A DNA stretch of 40,203 nt from a virus, in the IMG/VR virus record IMGVR_UViG_3300033997_000311, positions 1 to 40,203 of that record, one strand, 5' to 3'. Under the pieces are notes generated by a model, which saw only the letters and a list, made by a program, of their open reading frames with translations, was not told the DNA's origin and did not search any database. The position numbers and the translations under genes are program-made. Shown here in pieces: positions 1-7,111 of this stretch (position 1 is the stretch's first letter; the number at the start of each line of letters is the position of its first letter).

Positions 1-56
1 GACGCCGAAGGCCTCGTACCGGTGGTTCAAGGCCTTGGCCGAAAGCGGGGTGTTGG
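1..56. other. Left host flank, unidentified coding fragment
   Basis: Host DNA to the left of the proposed prophage end. Two frames stay open. Forward frame 2 reads TPKASYRWFKALAESGVL and meets a stop (71-73) just inside the prophage. The reverse strand reads HTNTPLSAKALNHRYEAFGV outward from the prophage. Neither is recognised and neither looks like the N-terminal half of the MGMT gene interrupted at the right end. The fragment is too short to assign. Confidence 0.4.
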
Positions 57-81
57 TGTGGCTAGACACTTAGATCCGCAG
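57..81 (+). repeat. Left terminal transposase-binding-like site (L1)
   Basis: The tip is TGTGGCT followed by AGACACTTAGATCCGCAG at 64-81. This 18-mer matches the right-end site AGACACTTGGTTTCGCAG (reverse complement of 40044-40061) at 15 of 18 positions. Its 7-bp distance from the TG tip equals the distance at the right end. This is the expected geometry of a MuA-type core site; binding is inferred. Confidence 0.75.
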
Positions 82-223
82 TGACCGGGATGGGCCGGGA
101 CCAAACGGGATGACATGGGACAAAGCCTTGTGCTGCGGGGCTTTTGGCGGGGTGAGCCCGGAAAAAATCGGCGCCATGGCTTGTCTCGGGGAAACGGCCG
201 ATTTGGCCGCTTGGGGCGGAATT

Positions 224-241
224 AGACAGTCAGTTTCGCAG
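224..241 (+). repeat. Second left-end transposase-site-like repeat
   Basis: AGACAGTCAGTTTCGCAG matches the consensus of the right-end sites at 15 of 18 positions and has the same orientation as L1. Its start is 160 bp from that of L1. Mu also has widely spaced left-end sites (L1, L2, L3). No convincing third copy was found between 82 and 223. Confidence 0.6.
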
Positions 242-383
242 TTCCCGATATACGTTCCAAGGGCCTTCGAGAGCAGTCCTGGGAGGCTTACAGGAAGCCC
301 TTATACCGCAAGGCTTAAACGGTCCTGGAAGGCCGCCAGGGCCAGCGCTTGAATGAGCCTGGAACGCCAGCTCGTCCGCCGAT

Positions 384-440
384 GAACTGGGAACGCAAGT
401 GGGAAAACCGCTTCCCACTTCCATATTTGCTTCCCGGTTC
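384..440. repeat. Nested palindrome built on TGGGAA/TTCCCA
   Basis: The inner perfect 9-bp arms are AAGTGGGAA (397-405) and TTCCCACTT (412-420), separated by AACCGC. The outer arms GAACTGGGAACGCAA (384-398) and TTGCTTCCCGGTTC (427-440) are complementary apart from one mismatch and one extra base. It could be a protein-binding region or a cruciform. It lies beyond the terminator of the leftward operon, so a second terminator is less likely. Confidence 0.55.
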
Positions 441-460
441 ACTTAAGCGACTGACAGATA

Positions 461-488
461 AAGAAAAAGGCCGCTGGAAGGCGGCCTT
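461..488 (-). terminator. Terminator of the repressor operon
   Basis: Perfect 8-bp arms AAGGCCGC (467-474) and GCGGCCTT (481-488) enclose a 6-nt loop. Read on the minus strand the stem is followed by TTTTTCTTTATC, a good U-tract. It lies 49 bp downstream of the minus-strand membrane protein stop, which fits Rho-independent termination of that operon. Confidence 0.85.
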
Positions 489-536
489 GGCTTTGGACTG
501 GAACTGGGAACGCTGTTGGCGACGGGATAGACGACC

Positions 537-824
537 TCAGCTCCTTCCGGCGAGTTGCGCAAGCGCCGCCTCGATACGCTCGCTGCGCTCCAGCGCTTTG
601 GCAATGGTAAAAGGCACGAGTAAGCCAAGCGGCGAGAATAAGATCAGAAGCCCTCCCATCAATGCCAGAACGGCGGCGTTAGGAGAGTAGGACATACCGA
701 CGTCACCGACGTTCGTGATGAACAGAAGCGCGCCAGCAGCCACTGAAATAACCGCGTGCGCAACTCCAATGGCGCGCCAAATCTTTACGAGATTCCAATT
801 GTTCTCCGAGGTTTCGCTCGTCAC
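537..824 (-). CDS. Two-helix membrane protein downstream of the repressor
   Basis: A 95-residue protein with two hydrophobic stretches, roughly residues 18-37 (AIGVAHAVISVAAGALLFIT) and 48-74 (AAVLALMGGLLILFSPLGLL and following). They are joined by a short loop and followed by a charged C-terminal tail (KALERSERIEAALAQLAG) likely in the cytoplasm. The GTG start overlaps the repressor stop by 4 bp, so the two are translationally coupled and expressed together in the lysogen. Lysogenically expressed small membrane proteins often act in superinfection exclusion; that role is inferred from position only. No family was recognised. Local G+C is clearly lower than in the structural genes. Confidence 0.75.
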   Translation of the reverse strand: MTSETSENNWNLVKIWRAIGVAHAVISVAAGALLFITNVGDVGMSYSPNAAVLALMGGLLILFSPLGLLVPFTIAKALERSERIEAALAQLAGRS

Positions 825-1342
825 TTCGCAGCCTCCGCACTAGCCCCTTCGGCGAGGCCCAATCTTGAACTGAACTTTTCTATAACAGATAGAACGTCAT
901 CGGCATATTTAGTCTTTAGCAGACGCACTAACTGCAAATAGTCATCCTGGCTCTCGCAAGTTTCCTTCTCAAGATCAAGGTTGGTGGCGCTGACTGCTAC
1001 CGAAGCCAGACGCAGCATCAACTGTTCCAGCGCAATAGCCTTTTCAGCGGTGTCAGCCTGAAATCCGGATAGCTTCTCGTAAGGAAAAGCAGAAATAGCG
1101 GCTGCTAATATAAAAGCGTTCCCTGGCTTGTGGAATAGAGTGAACCTAAAGGCGGCGTCAATAGCGCCCGAAACGCGCTCTTTTGTGGGCGGAATAAGCG
1201 CGAGATACTTACTGGGAATAGATGTCCGCTTTCGCCACTTCGAAACGGCGAAGCGTTGAAGGCCTAAACACTCTGCCAGAGCCATGTCCGTCTCGACCTC
1301 AAGCGCACGCTTGAGGGCGCTCAGCTGCGCCTCAAAATCCAT
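821..1342 (-). CDS. CI-like repressor (lysogeny regulator)
   Basis: A 173-residue protein. Residues about 7-50 (LSALKRAL to SKWRKRTSIPSKYLALIP) resemble the helix-turn-helix domain of phage CI-type repressors. The C-terminal part is helical and shows no recognisable Ser/Lys LexA-type autoprotease, so RecA-triggered self-cleavage is not supported. The ATG at 1342 is preferred because it begins just before the HTH; in-frame starts at 1369 (ATG) and 1414 (TTG) would place the operator inside the coding region. No clear Shine-Dalgarno precedes any of them. It diverges from the ner-like gene across two inverted operator-like sites, the expected place for a repressor controlling early transcription. 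G+C is low for the window (47% in 901-960 by hand count). Confidence 0.75.
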   Translation of the reverse strand: MDFEAQLSALKRALEVETDMALAECLGLQRFAVSKWRKRTSIPSKYLALIPPTKERVSGAIDAAFRFTLFHKPGNAFILAAAISAFPYEKLSGFQADTAEKAIALEQLMLRLASVAVSATNLDLEKETCESQDDYLQLVRLLKTKYADDVLSVIEKFSSRLGLAEGASAEAAK

Positions 1343-1390
1343 GTGGACACGGACACATGGTCTGTGCATTGTGTGTCCATGTCCACATGG
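1339..1390. promoter_or_regulatory. Paired inverted operator-like sites between repressor and ner
   Basis: Two 22-bp elements face each other. Site 1 (1339-1360) is CCATGTG-N8-CACATGG, a perfect 7-bp dyad. Site 2 (1369-1390) on the opposite strand is CCATGTG-N8-CACACAA. The two agree at 18 of 22 positions, including the core GGACAYGGA. They occupy the divergent control region and overlap the repressor start codon. By analogy with Mu they could be repressor/Ner operators and possibly a transpositional enhancer; both roles are inferred. Confidence 0.7.
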
Positions 1391-1416
1391 AACGCGTGTC
1401 AGAGAGATTGACAATA

Positions 1417-1656
1417 ATGCTCATTCAACCCGGCCCCGAGCTGCTGCGCGAGGTGCGCGTCGGTTTCATTCGTAAAGGTTCCTCGTTGCGGGCCTGGTCT
1501 CTCGAGAACCAGGTCCATCAGGGTTACTTGATCCAGGTGCTGCGCGGCCGGACAAACGGCCCCTGCGCTCAAGCCTGGCGCGACAGACTGATCACTGAGA
1601 GTGGAATTACCGCGAACGAGGGTCGCGGTCATCGTCAAAACGTCGCCGCCGCTTAG
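1417..1656 (+). CDS. ner: Ner/Cro-like DNA-binding protein
   Basis: A small 79-residue basic protein. Residues about 8-50 (LLREVRVGFIRKGSSLRAW, then NQVHQGYLIQVLRGR) read as a helix-turn-helix of the Ner/Cro type. The ATG at 1417 follows an AGAGAG Shine-Dalgarno-like stretch (1401-1406); an in-frame GTG at 1357 would run through the operator and is disfavoured. It is the first gene of the rightward early operon, directly opposite the repressor, which is the position of ner in Mu, where it damps early and repressor transcription. The family match is by pattern, not alignment. Confidence 0.65.
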   Translation: MLIQPGPELLREVRVGFIRKGSSLRAWSLENQVHQGYLIQVLRGRTNGPCAQAWRDRLITESGITANEGRGHRQNVAAA

Positions 1657-1658
1657 AC

Positions 1659-2357
1659 ATGGGCGCGCTAACCCTTTCTGATCTCTCGCTTATGGCGAAT
1701 GAGCCGCGCGTGACGCATGTGCGGTTGTCGGAAGTTCTTGGCTACGCCGAAGATCGCCACGTCCGACGCCTAGTTAGCCGGCATAGCGAAGAACTGCTCT
1801 CGCATGGGGCTTTAGCCCAAACTGACGCAAAACCCTGCGAACAAGGCGGTCGACCGGCCAAAACGTACCATTTCAACGAGGCTCAGGCGCTGCTGGTCTG
1901 CATGTTCGCCCGCACCGAGAAGGCGGCGGCGATCCGCAAGCAGGTGATCGAGGTGTTCCTGGCCTGGCGCCGTGGCGAGCTGGCCCAGGCCAGCGCCGCC
2001 CCCGATCCGACCGTGACCATCCTGCGGCGGCTGGAAGAGCGGCTGTCGGCCATGGAGCAGACAGGCCGCAGGCTGAGCGAACTGATGATCGCGCCGGTCG
2101 AGAGCGCCCTGTCGCTGACCCACGCGGCCGAGCTGTGGTTCGACCAGAGCCGCCAGCGGCGCCCGAAGTTCTGGGGCGATGTCGAGGTGCGCGGGCTCCT
2201 GCTGGCCATGCACCGCCAGGCCACCGTCGACCAGGTGCGCGAGCGCTGCATTCAGGCCTTGGGCGAAGAACGCACGCCCGCCCGCAGCGCGATCCACCGC
2301 TTCTGGCAACGCTTGGACCGCCTGAAAGCCGCCAACCCCTCGCTGCGGATGCACTGA
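1659..2357 (+). CDS. Rha/antirepressor-like phage regulatory protein
   Basis: 232 residues. The N-terminal half (about 18-110) has the layout of Rha or Bro-N type phage regulators: a DNA-binding-like segment LSEVLGYAEDRHVRRLVSRH, then a linker and YHFNEAQALLVCMFARTEKA leading into VIEVFLAWRRGEL. The C-terminal half is helical and unrecognised (LWFDQSRQRRPKFWGDVEVR onward). It begins 3 bp after the ner-like gene and its stop overlaps the ATG of the ParB-like gene. A second possible start is the ATG at 1692. A role in the lysis-lysogeny switch is inferred. Confidence 0.65.
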   Translation: MGALTLSDLSLMANEPRVTHVRLSEVLGYAEDRHVRRLVSRHSEELLSHGALAQTDAKPCEQGGRPAKTYHFNEAQALLVCMFARTEKAAAIRKQVIEVFLAWRRGELAQASAAPDPTVTILRRLEERLSAMEQTGRRLSELMIAPVESALSLTHAAELWFDQSRQRRPKFWGDVEVRGLLLAMHRQATVDQVRERCIQALGEERTPARSAIHRFWQRLDRLKAANPSLRMH

Positions 2358-3340
2358 TGACCACCTCGGGGGAAGCTAAAAAGTCACGGTCGGCCGCAAC
2401 CATCGGGGACGCCGACCTGTCGTTCGCTCGCGTGACGAGCGTCGAGCCCACGCCGACCGGGCGCTTGATCCGGGTGGACCGGATCATCAAGGGCGATCGC
2501 CTCCGTGAAGCCGACCCGGCCGCCGTCGAGGCCAAGCGCGTCTCGATGCGCGAGAGCGGTCAGATCACACCGATCCTGGTCCGGCCTGCGTCGGGGAAGC
2601 CGGGATGGTTCGTCCTGGTCGTCGGCCTGCACCGGCTCGAAGCGGCGATCGCCGAGGGCTGGGCCGAGATCAAGGGCGACGTCCGCGAGCTGACCGACGA
2701 CCAGGCCCGCCTGATCGAGGTCGACGAGAACCTGATCAGCAAGGGGCTCACGCCCCTTGAGCGCGCAATCTTTGTCGACGTGCGCCTGCAGGTCTGGGCT
2801 CGCCTGCATCCGGGGCGCATCGCTCAAGCCGACGCTAGCGTTGGCTCGATGGCCCCCAAACGCGGGCGGCCCCAAAATTCGGCAAAGTTTGCCGAATTTC
2901 TGGAGAGCGTCCCGCCCACCATGGGCTTTGGGGCCGAAACCGCCGAAGAGCTGGGCATTTCCGAGCGGACGATCCGGAACGCCCTGCTGATCGCGCGCGG
3001 CCTTTCTCCCGACGTCAGGAAGAAGGTCGCCGGGACCAAGATCGCGAAGAACGAAGGCCTCCTGCGCCAGCTCGCGGCGGTCCCCGACAAGGGCGAGCAG
3101 CTGCGTGCGGCCGAGGCCCTGGTCACCGAGAAGGCCAAGAGCTTCCCTGACGCCCTGGTGATCGCTGGCGGCCGTGAACCCGCGCCGCCCCCTGCGCCGC
3201 GCCCGGCCGACGAGGCCGTCGCCGCCTTCATGGCGATCTGGAAGAAGGCGCCGCCAACGCACCGCGCCGCGATCCTGCACGCGCTGGCCGGCGAGAAGCT
3301 GCCGGGCGCCTGGACCGTGATGGAGCGGGCCAATGGCTAA
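2357..3340 (+). CDS. ParB/RepB-like DNA-binding protein
   Basis: 327 residues. The ParB N-terminal fold is visible: an RVDRII beta-strand entry near residue 39, SGQITPILVRP (67-77), the box GLHRLEAA (90-97, cf. GxHRxxA) and ENLISKGLTPLERA (124-137). A helix-turn-helix follows (AEELGISERTIRNALLIARG) and then a Pro-rich linker. ParB family proteins bind specific DNA and may hydrolyse CTP; a Mu-type phage has no obvious need for partitioning, so regulation or transposition support is equally possible. It overlaps the upstream stop by 1 bp and the next gene by 8 bp. The upstream in-frame extension (from 2135) is rejected because it overlaps the previous gene. Confidence 0.85.
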   Translation: MTTSGEAKKSRSAATIGDADLSFARVTSVEPTPTGRLIRVDRIIKGDRLREADPAAVEAKRVSMRESGQITPILVRPASGKPGWFVLVVGLHRLEAAIAEGWAEIKGDVRELTDDQARLIEVDENLISKGLTPLERAIFVDVRLQVWARLHPGRIAQADASVGSMAPKRGRPQNSAKFAEFLESVPPTMGFGAETAEELGISERTIRNALLIARGLSPDVRKKVAGTKIAKNEGLLRQLAAVPDKGEQLRAAEALVTEKAKSFPDALVIAGGREPAPPPAPRPADEAVAAFMAIWKKAPPTHRAAILHALAGEKLPGAWTVMERANG

Positions 3341-3815
3341 GCGCACCCGCGACGAGAAGACCCTCGACCTCTTTGAGCACAAGCACCTGTTTGCGGTCGA
3401 AACGCCGCGTGAGCTGGGGTCGGCGCTGGACTTCAACAGCACCCTGTCGGGCGCCATGTCGCGCGCCCTGGACGAAGCCCGCGAGAACGGCCTCGACCGC
3501 TACGAAGTGGCGGCGCGGATGTCGAAGATCCTGGGGCACGAAGTCTCGAAGGGGATGATCGACGCCTACACCAGTCAGGCGCGCGACACCCACACGATCA
3601 GCGCGGTCCGGTTCAAGGCGTTCGTCCGCGCGACCGGCTGTCTGTGGCTGTGGAGCGTCTACCTGGACGGCGAAGGCCTCACGCTCCTGATGGGCGAAGA
3701 GGCGCTGCACGCCCAGGCCTCGCTGGCCGAGAAGCGCGCCAAGGCGCTGCTGGAAGAGGCGCGCCAGCTTCGCGCCCGCGCCCCCCTTGAAATCAGCCGT
3801 GGAGCCCGCCGATGA
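3333..3815 (+). CDS. Conserved-looking early protein of unknown function
   Basis: 160 residues, soluble and mixed charge. It begins with a charged segment (MAKRTRDEKTLDLFEHKHLF), has a helical centre (LSGAMSRALDEARENGLDRY, then EVAARMSKILGHEVSKGMID) that may be a helix-turn-helix, and ends with a coiled-coil-like helix rich in Glu, Ala and Lys. It lies between the ParB-like gene and the transposase gene, overlapping both (8 bp and 4 bp), so it is probably made with them. The placement suggests an accessory factor of transposition or early control; the family is not recognised. Confidence 0.8.
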   Translation: MAKRTRDEKTLDLFEHKHLFAVETPRELGSALDFNSTLSGAMSRALDEARENGLDRYEVAARMSKILGHEVSKGMIDAYTSQARDTHTISAVRFKAFVRATGCLWLWSVYLDGEGLTLLMGEEALHAQASLAEKRAKALLEEARQLRARAPLEISRGARR

Positions 3816-5770
3816 GCCCGCGCGCCAGTATCACTGCCCAGGAGTGGTTCACCGCCGCCGAGCTAGCGGACCTAAAGCTTCCCGGCCTGGCCACCAGCAA
3901 GCGCGGCGTCCAGATGGTCGCCGATCGCGAGGGCTGGGCGACCTATCGGGACGCCAGCGGCGCGGCGGCCAGCCGCAAGCGCGCCGGTCGCGGCGGCGGC
4001 CTGGAATACCACGTCAGCCTGCTGCCCGAAGCCGCGCGCAAGCAGCTGGCGAGCGTGCGCCCAGCCAAGGCCGAGCTGGCCGACCGCGAGAGCACCCTGC
4101 TGCGCTATGAGCGCTTGCCGCAGAGCCTGAAGGACGAGGCGCTGCGGCGCCTGGGCTTCATCCAGCGCGTCGAGCAGCTGCAGCGCGCTGGAATGACCAA
4201 GACCGGCGCGATCAAGGAGACGATCGGCGAGGCCGTGCGCCTAGCCAGCGCCACGGGCGCCAAGCCCGAGGTCTCCGAGCGGACCCTGCACGATTGGTTC
4301 GGCCTGATCGCGGGCGTCGAGCCGCAAGACCGGGCCATGTACCTGGCGCCGCGCTATGCAGGGCGGACGGCCTGCGCCGACATGCCCGCCGACGCCTGGG
4401 AGGCCTACAAGACCGCTTACCTGCGTCTTGAGAAGCCGACCCACGCCCGCTGCTACCGCGAGGTTTCGCGACTGGCGGCGACCAACGGCTGGGCCCTGCC
4501 TTCGCCCAAGGCGTTCGAGCGTCGGATCGCCCGCGAAATCCCCGAAAACGTGCTGATCCTGATGCGCGAAGGTCCCAAGGCCGCGCGCCACACCTTCGCC
4601 GCCGTGGATCGCTCGCATGACGGCCTCTATCCGCACCGCCTGGCCAACCTCGACGGCCACCTCTGGGACGTCCAGGTCGAGTGGGAAGACGGCACGCGCG
4701 GCCGGCCCTACTGCCTGGCCGTGCAGGACGTCGCCTCGGGCATGCCGCTGGCGGTCCGCTTCGACCGCACCTTGAACCACCACATCGTGCGCCTGGCGCT
4801 GGGCGACACCTTCCGCGACTTCGGCCTGGTCGAGCGCCTGCTGATGGACAATGGGACCGAGAACCAAGCCAAGGAGATCTCGGGCGGCATTCCCCGCATG
4901 CGCGGCAAGGCAGTCGAGGAAGAGTACGACGGCCTGCTGAAGACCCTGGGCGTCGAGGCCATCTTCGCGACGCCCTACTGGGGCCAAGCCAAGCCCGTCG
5001 AGCGGATGTTCCGAAACTGGGCGCACGACATCGCCAAGTCGTCGGTCTTCGCGGGCGCCTACTGCGGCCACAACGCGATGGTGAAGCCGGAGAACCACCG
5101 GTCGCGCGCCATCCCGATCGCCGAGTTCGAAGCGATCATCCGCCAGGAGCTGGAATACTACCGCGACCAGGTCGGTCGCCAGGGCGTCGGCATGAATGGC
5201 CGGTCGTTCCGCCAGGTCTATCTGGAGGGCGTCGCCGCCCAACCACCGCGGCGCCTGTCGGCCGAGCAGTTGCGCTTGTGCATGCTGGCCTCGGAGCCCC
5301 GTCCGATGGACCGCCAGTCGGGCGCGGTGCGCCTGTTGGGGAACCTCTACTGGTCGCCCGAGCTGGCCGCGATCAAGCGCCAGAAGGTCCGGGTTCGGTT
5401 CGACCCGGCCGACCTCTCCAAGCCGGTCTACCTCTACAGCCTGGACAACCGCTTCCTGCTGGAGGTCCCGCGCCATCTCGACGGCGGCTTCGAGAACGTC
5501 GCCCAGGCCCGGAAGATCACCAAGGCCCGCGCCGACTACGTCAAGGCCACGAAGGCGGCCGGCCAGGCCCTGAAGCGCATGGGCGTGGACGAGCTGGCCG
5601 AGCAACTGGCGGCGGCGGCGCCGGCGCTGCCCGCGACGCCGATCATCCCGGCCGACGCGACCAACATCGTGGCGCCCGCCTTTGGCGTGCCGCGCACCCA
5701 CAACCCCAACAGCGATTTCACGGACCGAGCTGACCAGGCGCTCCTCGCCCGGTTCCAGCGCGGCCCATGA
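3812..5770 (+). CDS. A: MuA-type DDE transposase
   Basis: 652 residues, close to Mu A (663). Residues about 8-80 form the MuA-type winged-helix enhancer-binding domain (KRGVQMVADREGWATYRD, then GRGGGLEYHVSLLP). The end-binding helical domains follow. The catalytic core has D281 (NLDGHLWDVQVEW), D346 (LLMDNGTENQAKEI) and E397 (WGQAKPVERMFRNW). The D-D and D-E spacings of 65 and 51 are like Mu A (67 and 56). A Mu-type C-terminal beta-barrel region (YLYSLDNRFLLEV) precedes an Ala/Pro-rich tail. It should assemble on the repeats at 64-81, 224-241, 40044-40061 and 40066-40083 and carry out integration and replicative transposition. The ATGA overlap couples it to the preceding gene. Confidence 0.95.
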   Translation: MSPRASITAQEWFTAAELADLKLPGLATSKRGVQMVADREGWATYRDASGAAASRKRAGRGGGLEYHVSLLPEAARKQLASVRPAKAELADRESTLLRYERLPQSLKDEALRRLGFIQRVEQLQRAGMTKTGAIKETIGEAVRLASATGAKPEVSERTLHDWFGLIAGVEPQDRAMYLAPRYAGRTACADMPADAWEAYKTAYLRLEKPTHARCYREVSRLAATNGWALPSPKAFERRIAREIPENVLILMREGPKAARHTFAAVDRSHDGLYPHRLANLDGHLWDVQVEWEDGTRGRPYCLAVQDVASGMPLAVRFDRTLNHHIVRLALGDTFRDFGLVERLLMDNGTENQAKEISGGIPRMRGKAVEEEYDGLLKTLGVEAIFATPYWGQAKPVERMFRNWAHDIAKSSVFAGAYCGHNAMVKPENHRSRAIPIAEFEAIIRQELEYYRDQVGRQGVGMNGRSFRQVYLEGVAAQPPRRLSAEQLRLCMLASEPRPMDRQSGAVRLLGNLYWSPELAAIKRQKVRVRFDPADLSKPVYLYSLDNRFLLEVPRHLDGGFENVAQARKITKARADYVKATKAAGQALKRMGVDELAEQLAAAAPALPATPIIPADATNIVAPAFGVPRTHNPNSDFTDRADQALLARFQRGP

Positions 5771-5858
5771 AAAACGGCCCGCCGGGGCGGCAACCCCGAC
5801 GGACCTGATCTCCGAGAAGCCCACGAAGGCTCAGTCACGAAGGACCAAAGGCTACCAC
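5771..5858. other. Short spacer between transposase and B genes
   Basis: 88 bp with no gene. GCCCGCCGGGGCGGC can form only weak local pairing and no U-tract follows, so no terminator is called. The B start is preceded by weak purine runs (GAAGGACCAAAGG) rather than a clear Shine-Dalgarno. Confidence 0.4.
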
Positions 5859-6857
5859 ATGAACCTGCAGCCCACCAAAACCGAGTTCACCCCCGACGAG
5901 CACGTCGAGATCCGGCGCAAGGTCCAGGAGGCCCTGGCCGCCGACAAAAGCCTCACCCAGGCCGAGATCAGCCGCCAGTCGGAGGTCTCCCAGAGCGTCC
6001 TCAGCTCCTACCTCAAGGATAACTACGCTGGGGACAACGACATCCCGGCCCAGAAGCTGACGAAGTGGTTGGCCGGTCGCGCGCGCGCCGCCGAGCTGCG
6101 CTCGCGTCTGCCAGTGGCCCCGATCTTCCAGCGCCTGCCCACCAGCGAGCGGATCATGGCCCTGCTGGTCATGGCCCTGGAGACGGGCCGCATGGTCCAG
6201 ATCACGGGCTCGCCCGGGACCAGTAAGACCGCAACGGCGCGCCAGTTCTGCTCTGGCGAGAACCGCGCATGGCTGGCGACCATGGATCCGTCCACCTCGG
6301 GCGTACCCACCATGCTCCTGGAAGTGCTGGAAGCCATGGGCGTCGAGGACGCCAAGGGCACCCCGCAGGTGCTGTCAAAGCAGGTCCTGAAGCGGGCCTG
6401 CGAGGCCAAGGCCCTCATCATCATCGACGAGGCCCAGCACCTGTCGGACAAGGCCCTGGAGCAGCTGCGCGCGATCAACGATACGGCCCGCCGTCGCGGC
6501 GCCCTGGTCGGCATCGCCCTGCTGGGGAACGAGAAGGTCTCGTCCAAGATCGGCGGCACGGGCAACCGGGTTGCGTTCGCCCAGGTCGCCAGCCGCATCG
6601 CCCAGCGCCGCAACCTGGACAAGCCAGATCCGCGCGACGTCGCTGCCCTGGCGCAGGCCTGGGCCGACGCCAACGGCGAGCACCTGGACAAGCCGGCGAT
6701 GGACTTCTGCCAGCTCATCGCGGCCCGACCCGGCGGCCTGCGCAACCTCGAAATGACGTTCGAGAACGCCCTGCTCATGACCCTGGAAGTCGGCGAGCCG
6801 CTGACCGTGGATCACATGAAGGGCGCCTTTTCCCAGCTTTCCAGCCTGAACCTCTGA
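5859..6857 (+). CDS. B: MuB-type transposition ATPase (target selection)
   Basis: 332 residues, similar to Mu B (312). An N-terminal helix-turn-helix (about 31-57, LTQAEISRQSEVSQSVLSSY) is followed by an AAA+ core. The Walker A-like loop is GSPGTSKT (117-124) and Walker B is ALIIIDEAQHL (185-195). A sensor-like segment (VGIALLGNEKV) and an AAA+ C-terminal helical part follow. It should bind target DNA in an ATP-dependent way, activate the transposase and give target immunity. The residue before the Walker A lysine is Ser (GTSKT), where Gly is usual. The ATG at 5859 is chosen because the upstream extension overlaps the transposase gene. Confidence 0.93.
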   Translation: MNLQPTKTEFTPDEHVEIRRKVQEALAADKSLTQAEISRQSEVSQSVLSSYLKDNYAGDNDIPAQKLTKWLAGRARAAELRSRLPVAPIFQRLPTSERIMALLVMALETGRMVQITGSPGTSKTATARQFCSGENRAWLATMDPSTSGVPTMLLEVLEAMGVEDAKGTPQVLSKQVLKRACEAKALIIIDEAQHLSDKALEQLRAINDTARRRGALVGIALLGNEKVSSKIGGTGNRVAFAQVASRIAQRRNLDKPDPRDVAALAQAWADANGEHLDKPAMDFCQLIAARPGGLRNLEMTFENALLMTLEVGEPLTVDHMKGAFSQLSSLNL

Positions 6858-6868
6858 GGAGCGGTCCC

Positions 6869-7111
6869 ATGATCATGATCACTGGCCCCCTGCCGAAGCC
6901 CGAACCGGCTCCGCTGGACGTCGTCGCGGCCGCCTGGACCGCCGTCCGCATCCTACGCCAGCGCGCTGAGACCGACACGATGACCCAGGACGCCTTCGAG
7001 CGCGAACTGAAGCGCGTCGAAAAGGCGCTGACCGTCGCCGAGGTCGCCCTGGCCTCGGCTCCGCAGGCTCACCAGCCCTTCACCGTCATCCAAGGAGGTC
7101 GCCGTGGATGA
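6869..7111 (+). CDS. Small early-region protein of unknown function
   Basis: 80 residues starting MIMITGPLPKPEPAP. One long amphipathic helix is likely (AAAWTAVRILRQRAETDTMT, then AFERELKRVEKALTVAEVAL). A GAGGAG Shine-Dalgarno (6856-6861) partly overlaps the B stop, 7 nt before the ATG. It overlaps the next gene by 8 bp. No family recognised. Confidence 0.7.
   Translation: MIMITGPLPKPEPAPLDVVAAAWTAVRILRQRAETDTMTQDAFERELKRVEKALTVAEVALASAPQAHQPFTVIQGGRRG

Larger units (their letters stand above)
74..460. other. Non-coding left-end region
   Basis: No convincing gene lies between the left tip and the leftward terminator; short open frames here lack recognisable products. The region holds the second transposase-like repeat (224-241), a nested palindrome (384-440) and the first copy of a 13-bp direct repeat GAACTGGGAACGC (384-396; the second is at 501-513, beyond the terminator). 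In Mu the equivalent left end likewise carries transposase sites and little coding sequence. Confidence 0.6.

Noticed and set aside
110-352. Possible small gene at the left end
   Set aside because: No Shine-Dalgarno, no recognisable product, and it runs across a transposase-like repeat.
1408-1413. TTGACA as a -35 element of the early promoter
   Set aside because: It lies immediately before the ner start codon, so transcripts from it would begin within the gene; no -10 at the right distance supports it.
4241-5824. 527-codon open frame on the minus strand over the transposase gene
   Set aside because: Antisense of a gene with intact DDE motifs; the composition is typical of a GC-rich shadow frame.
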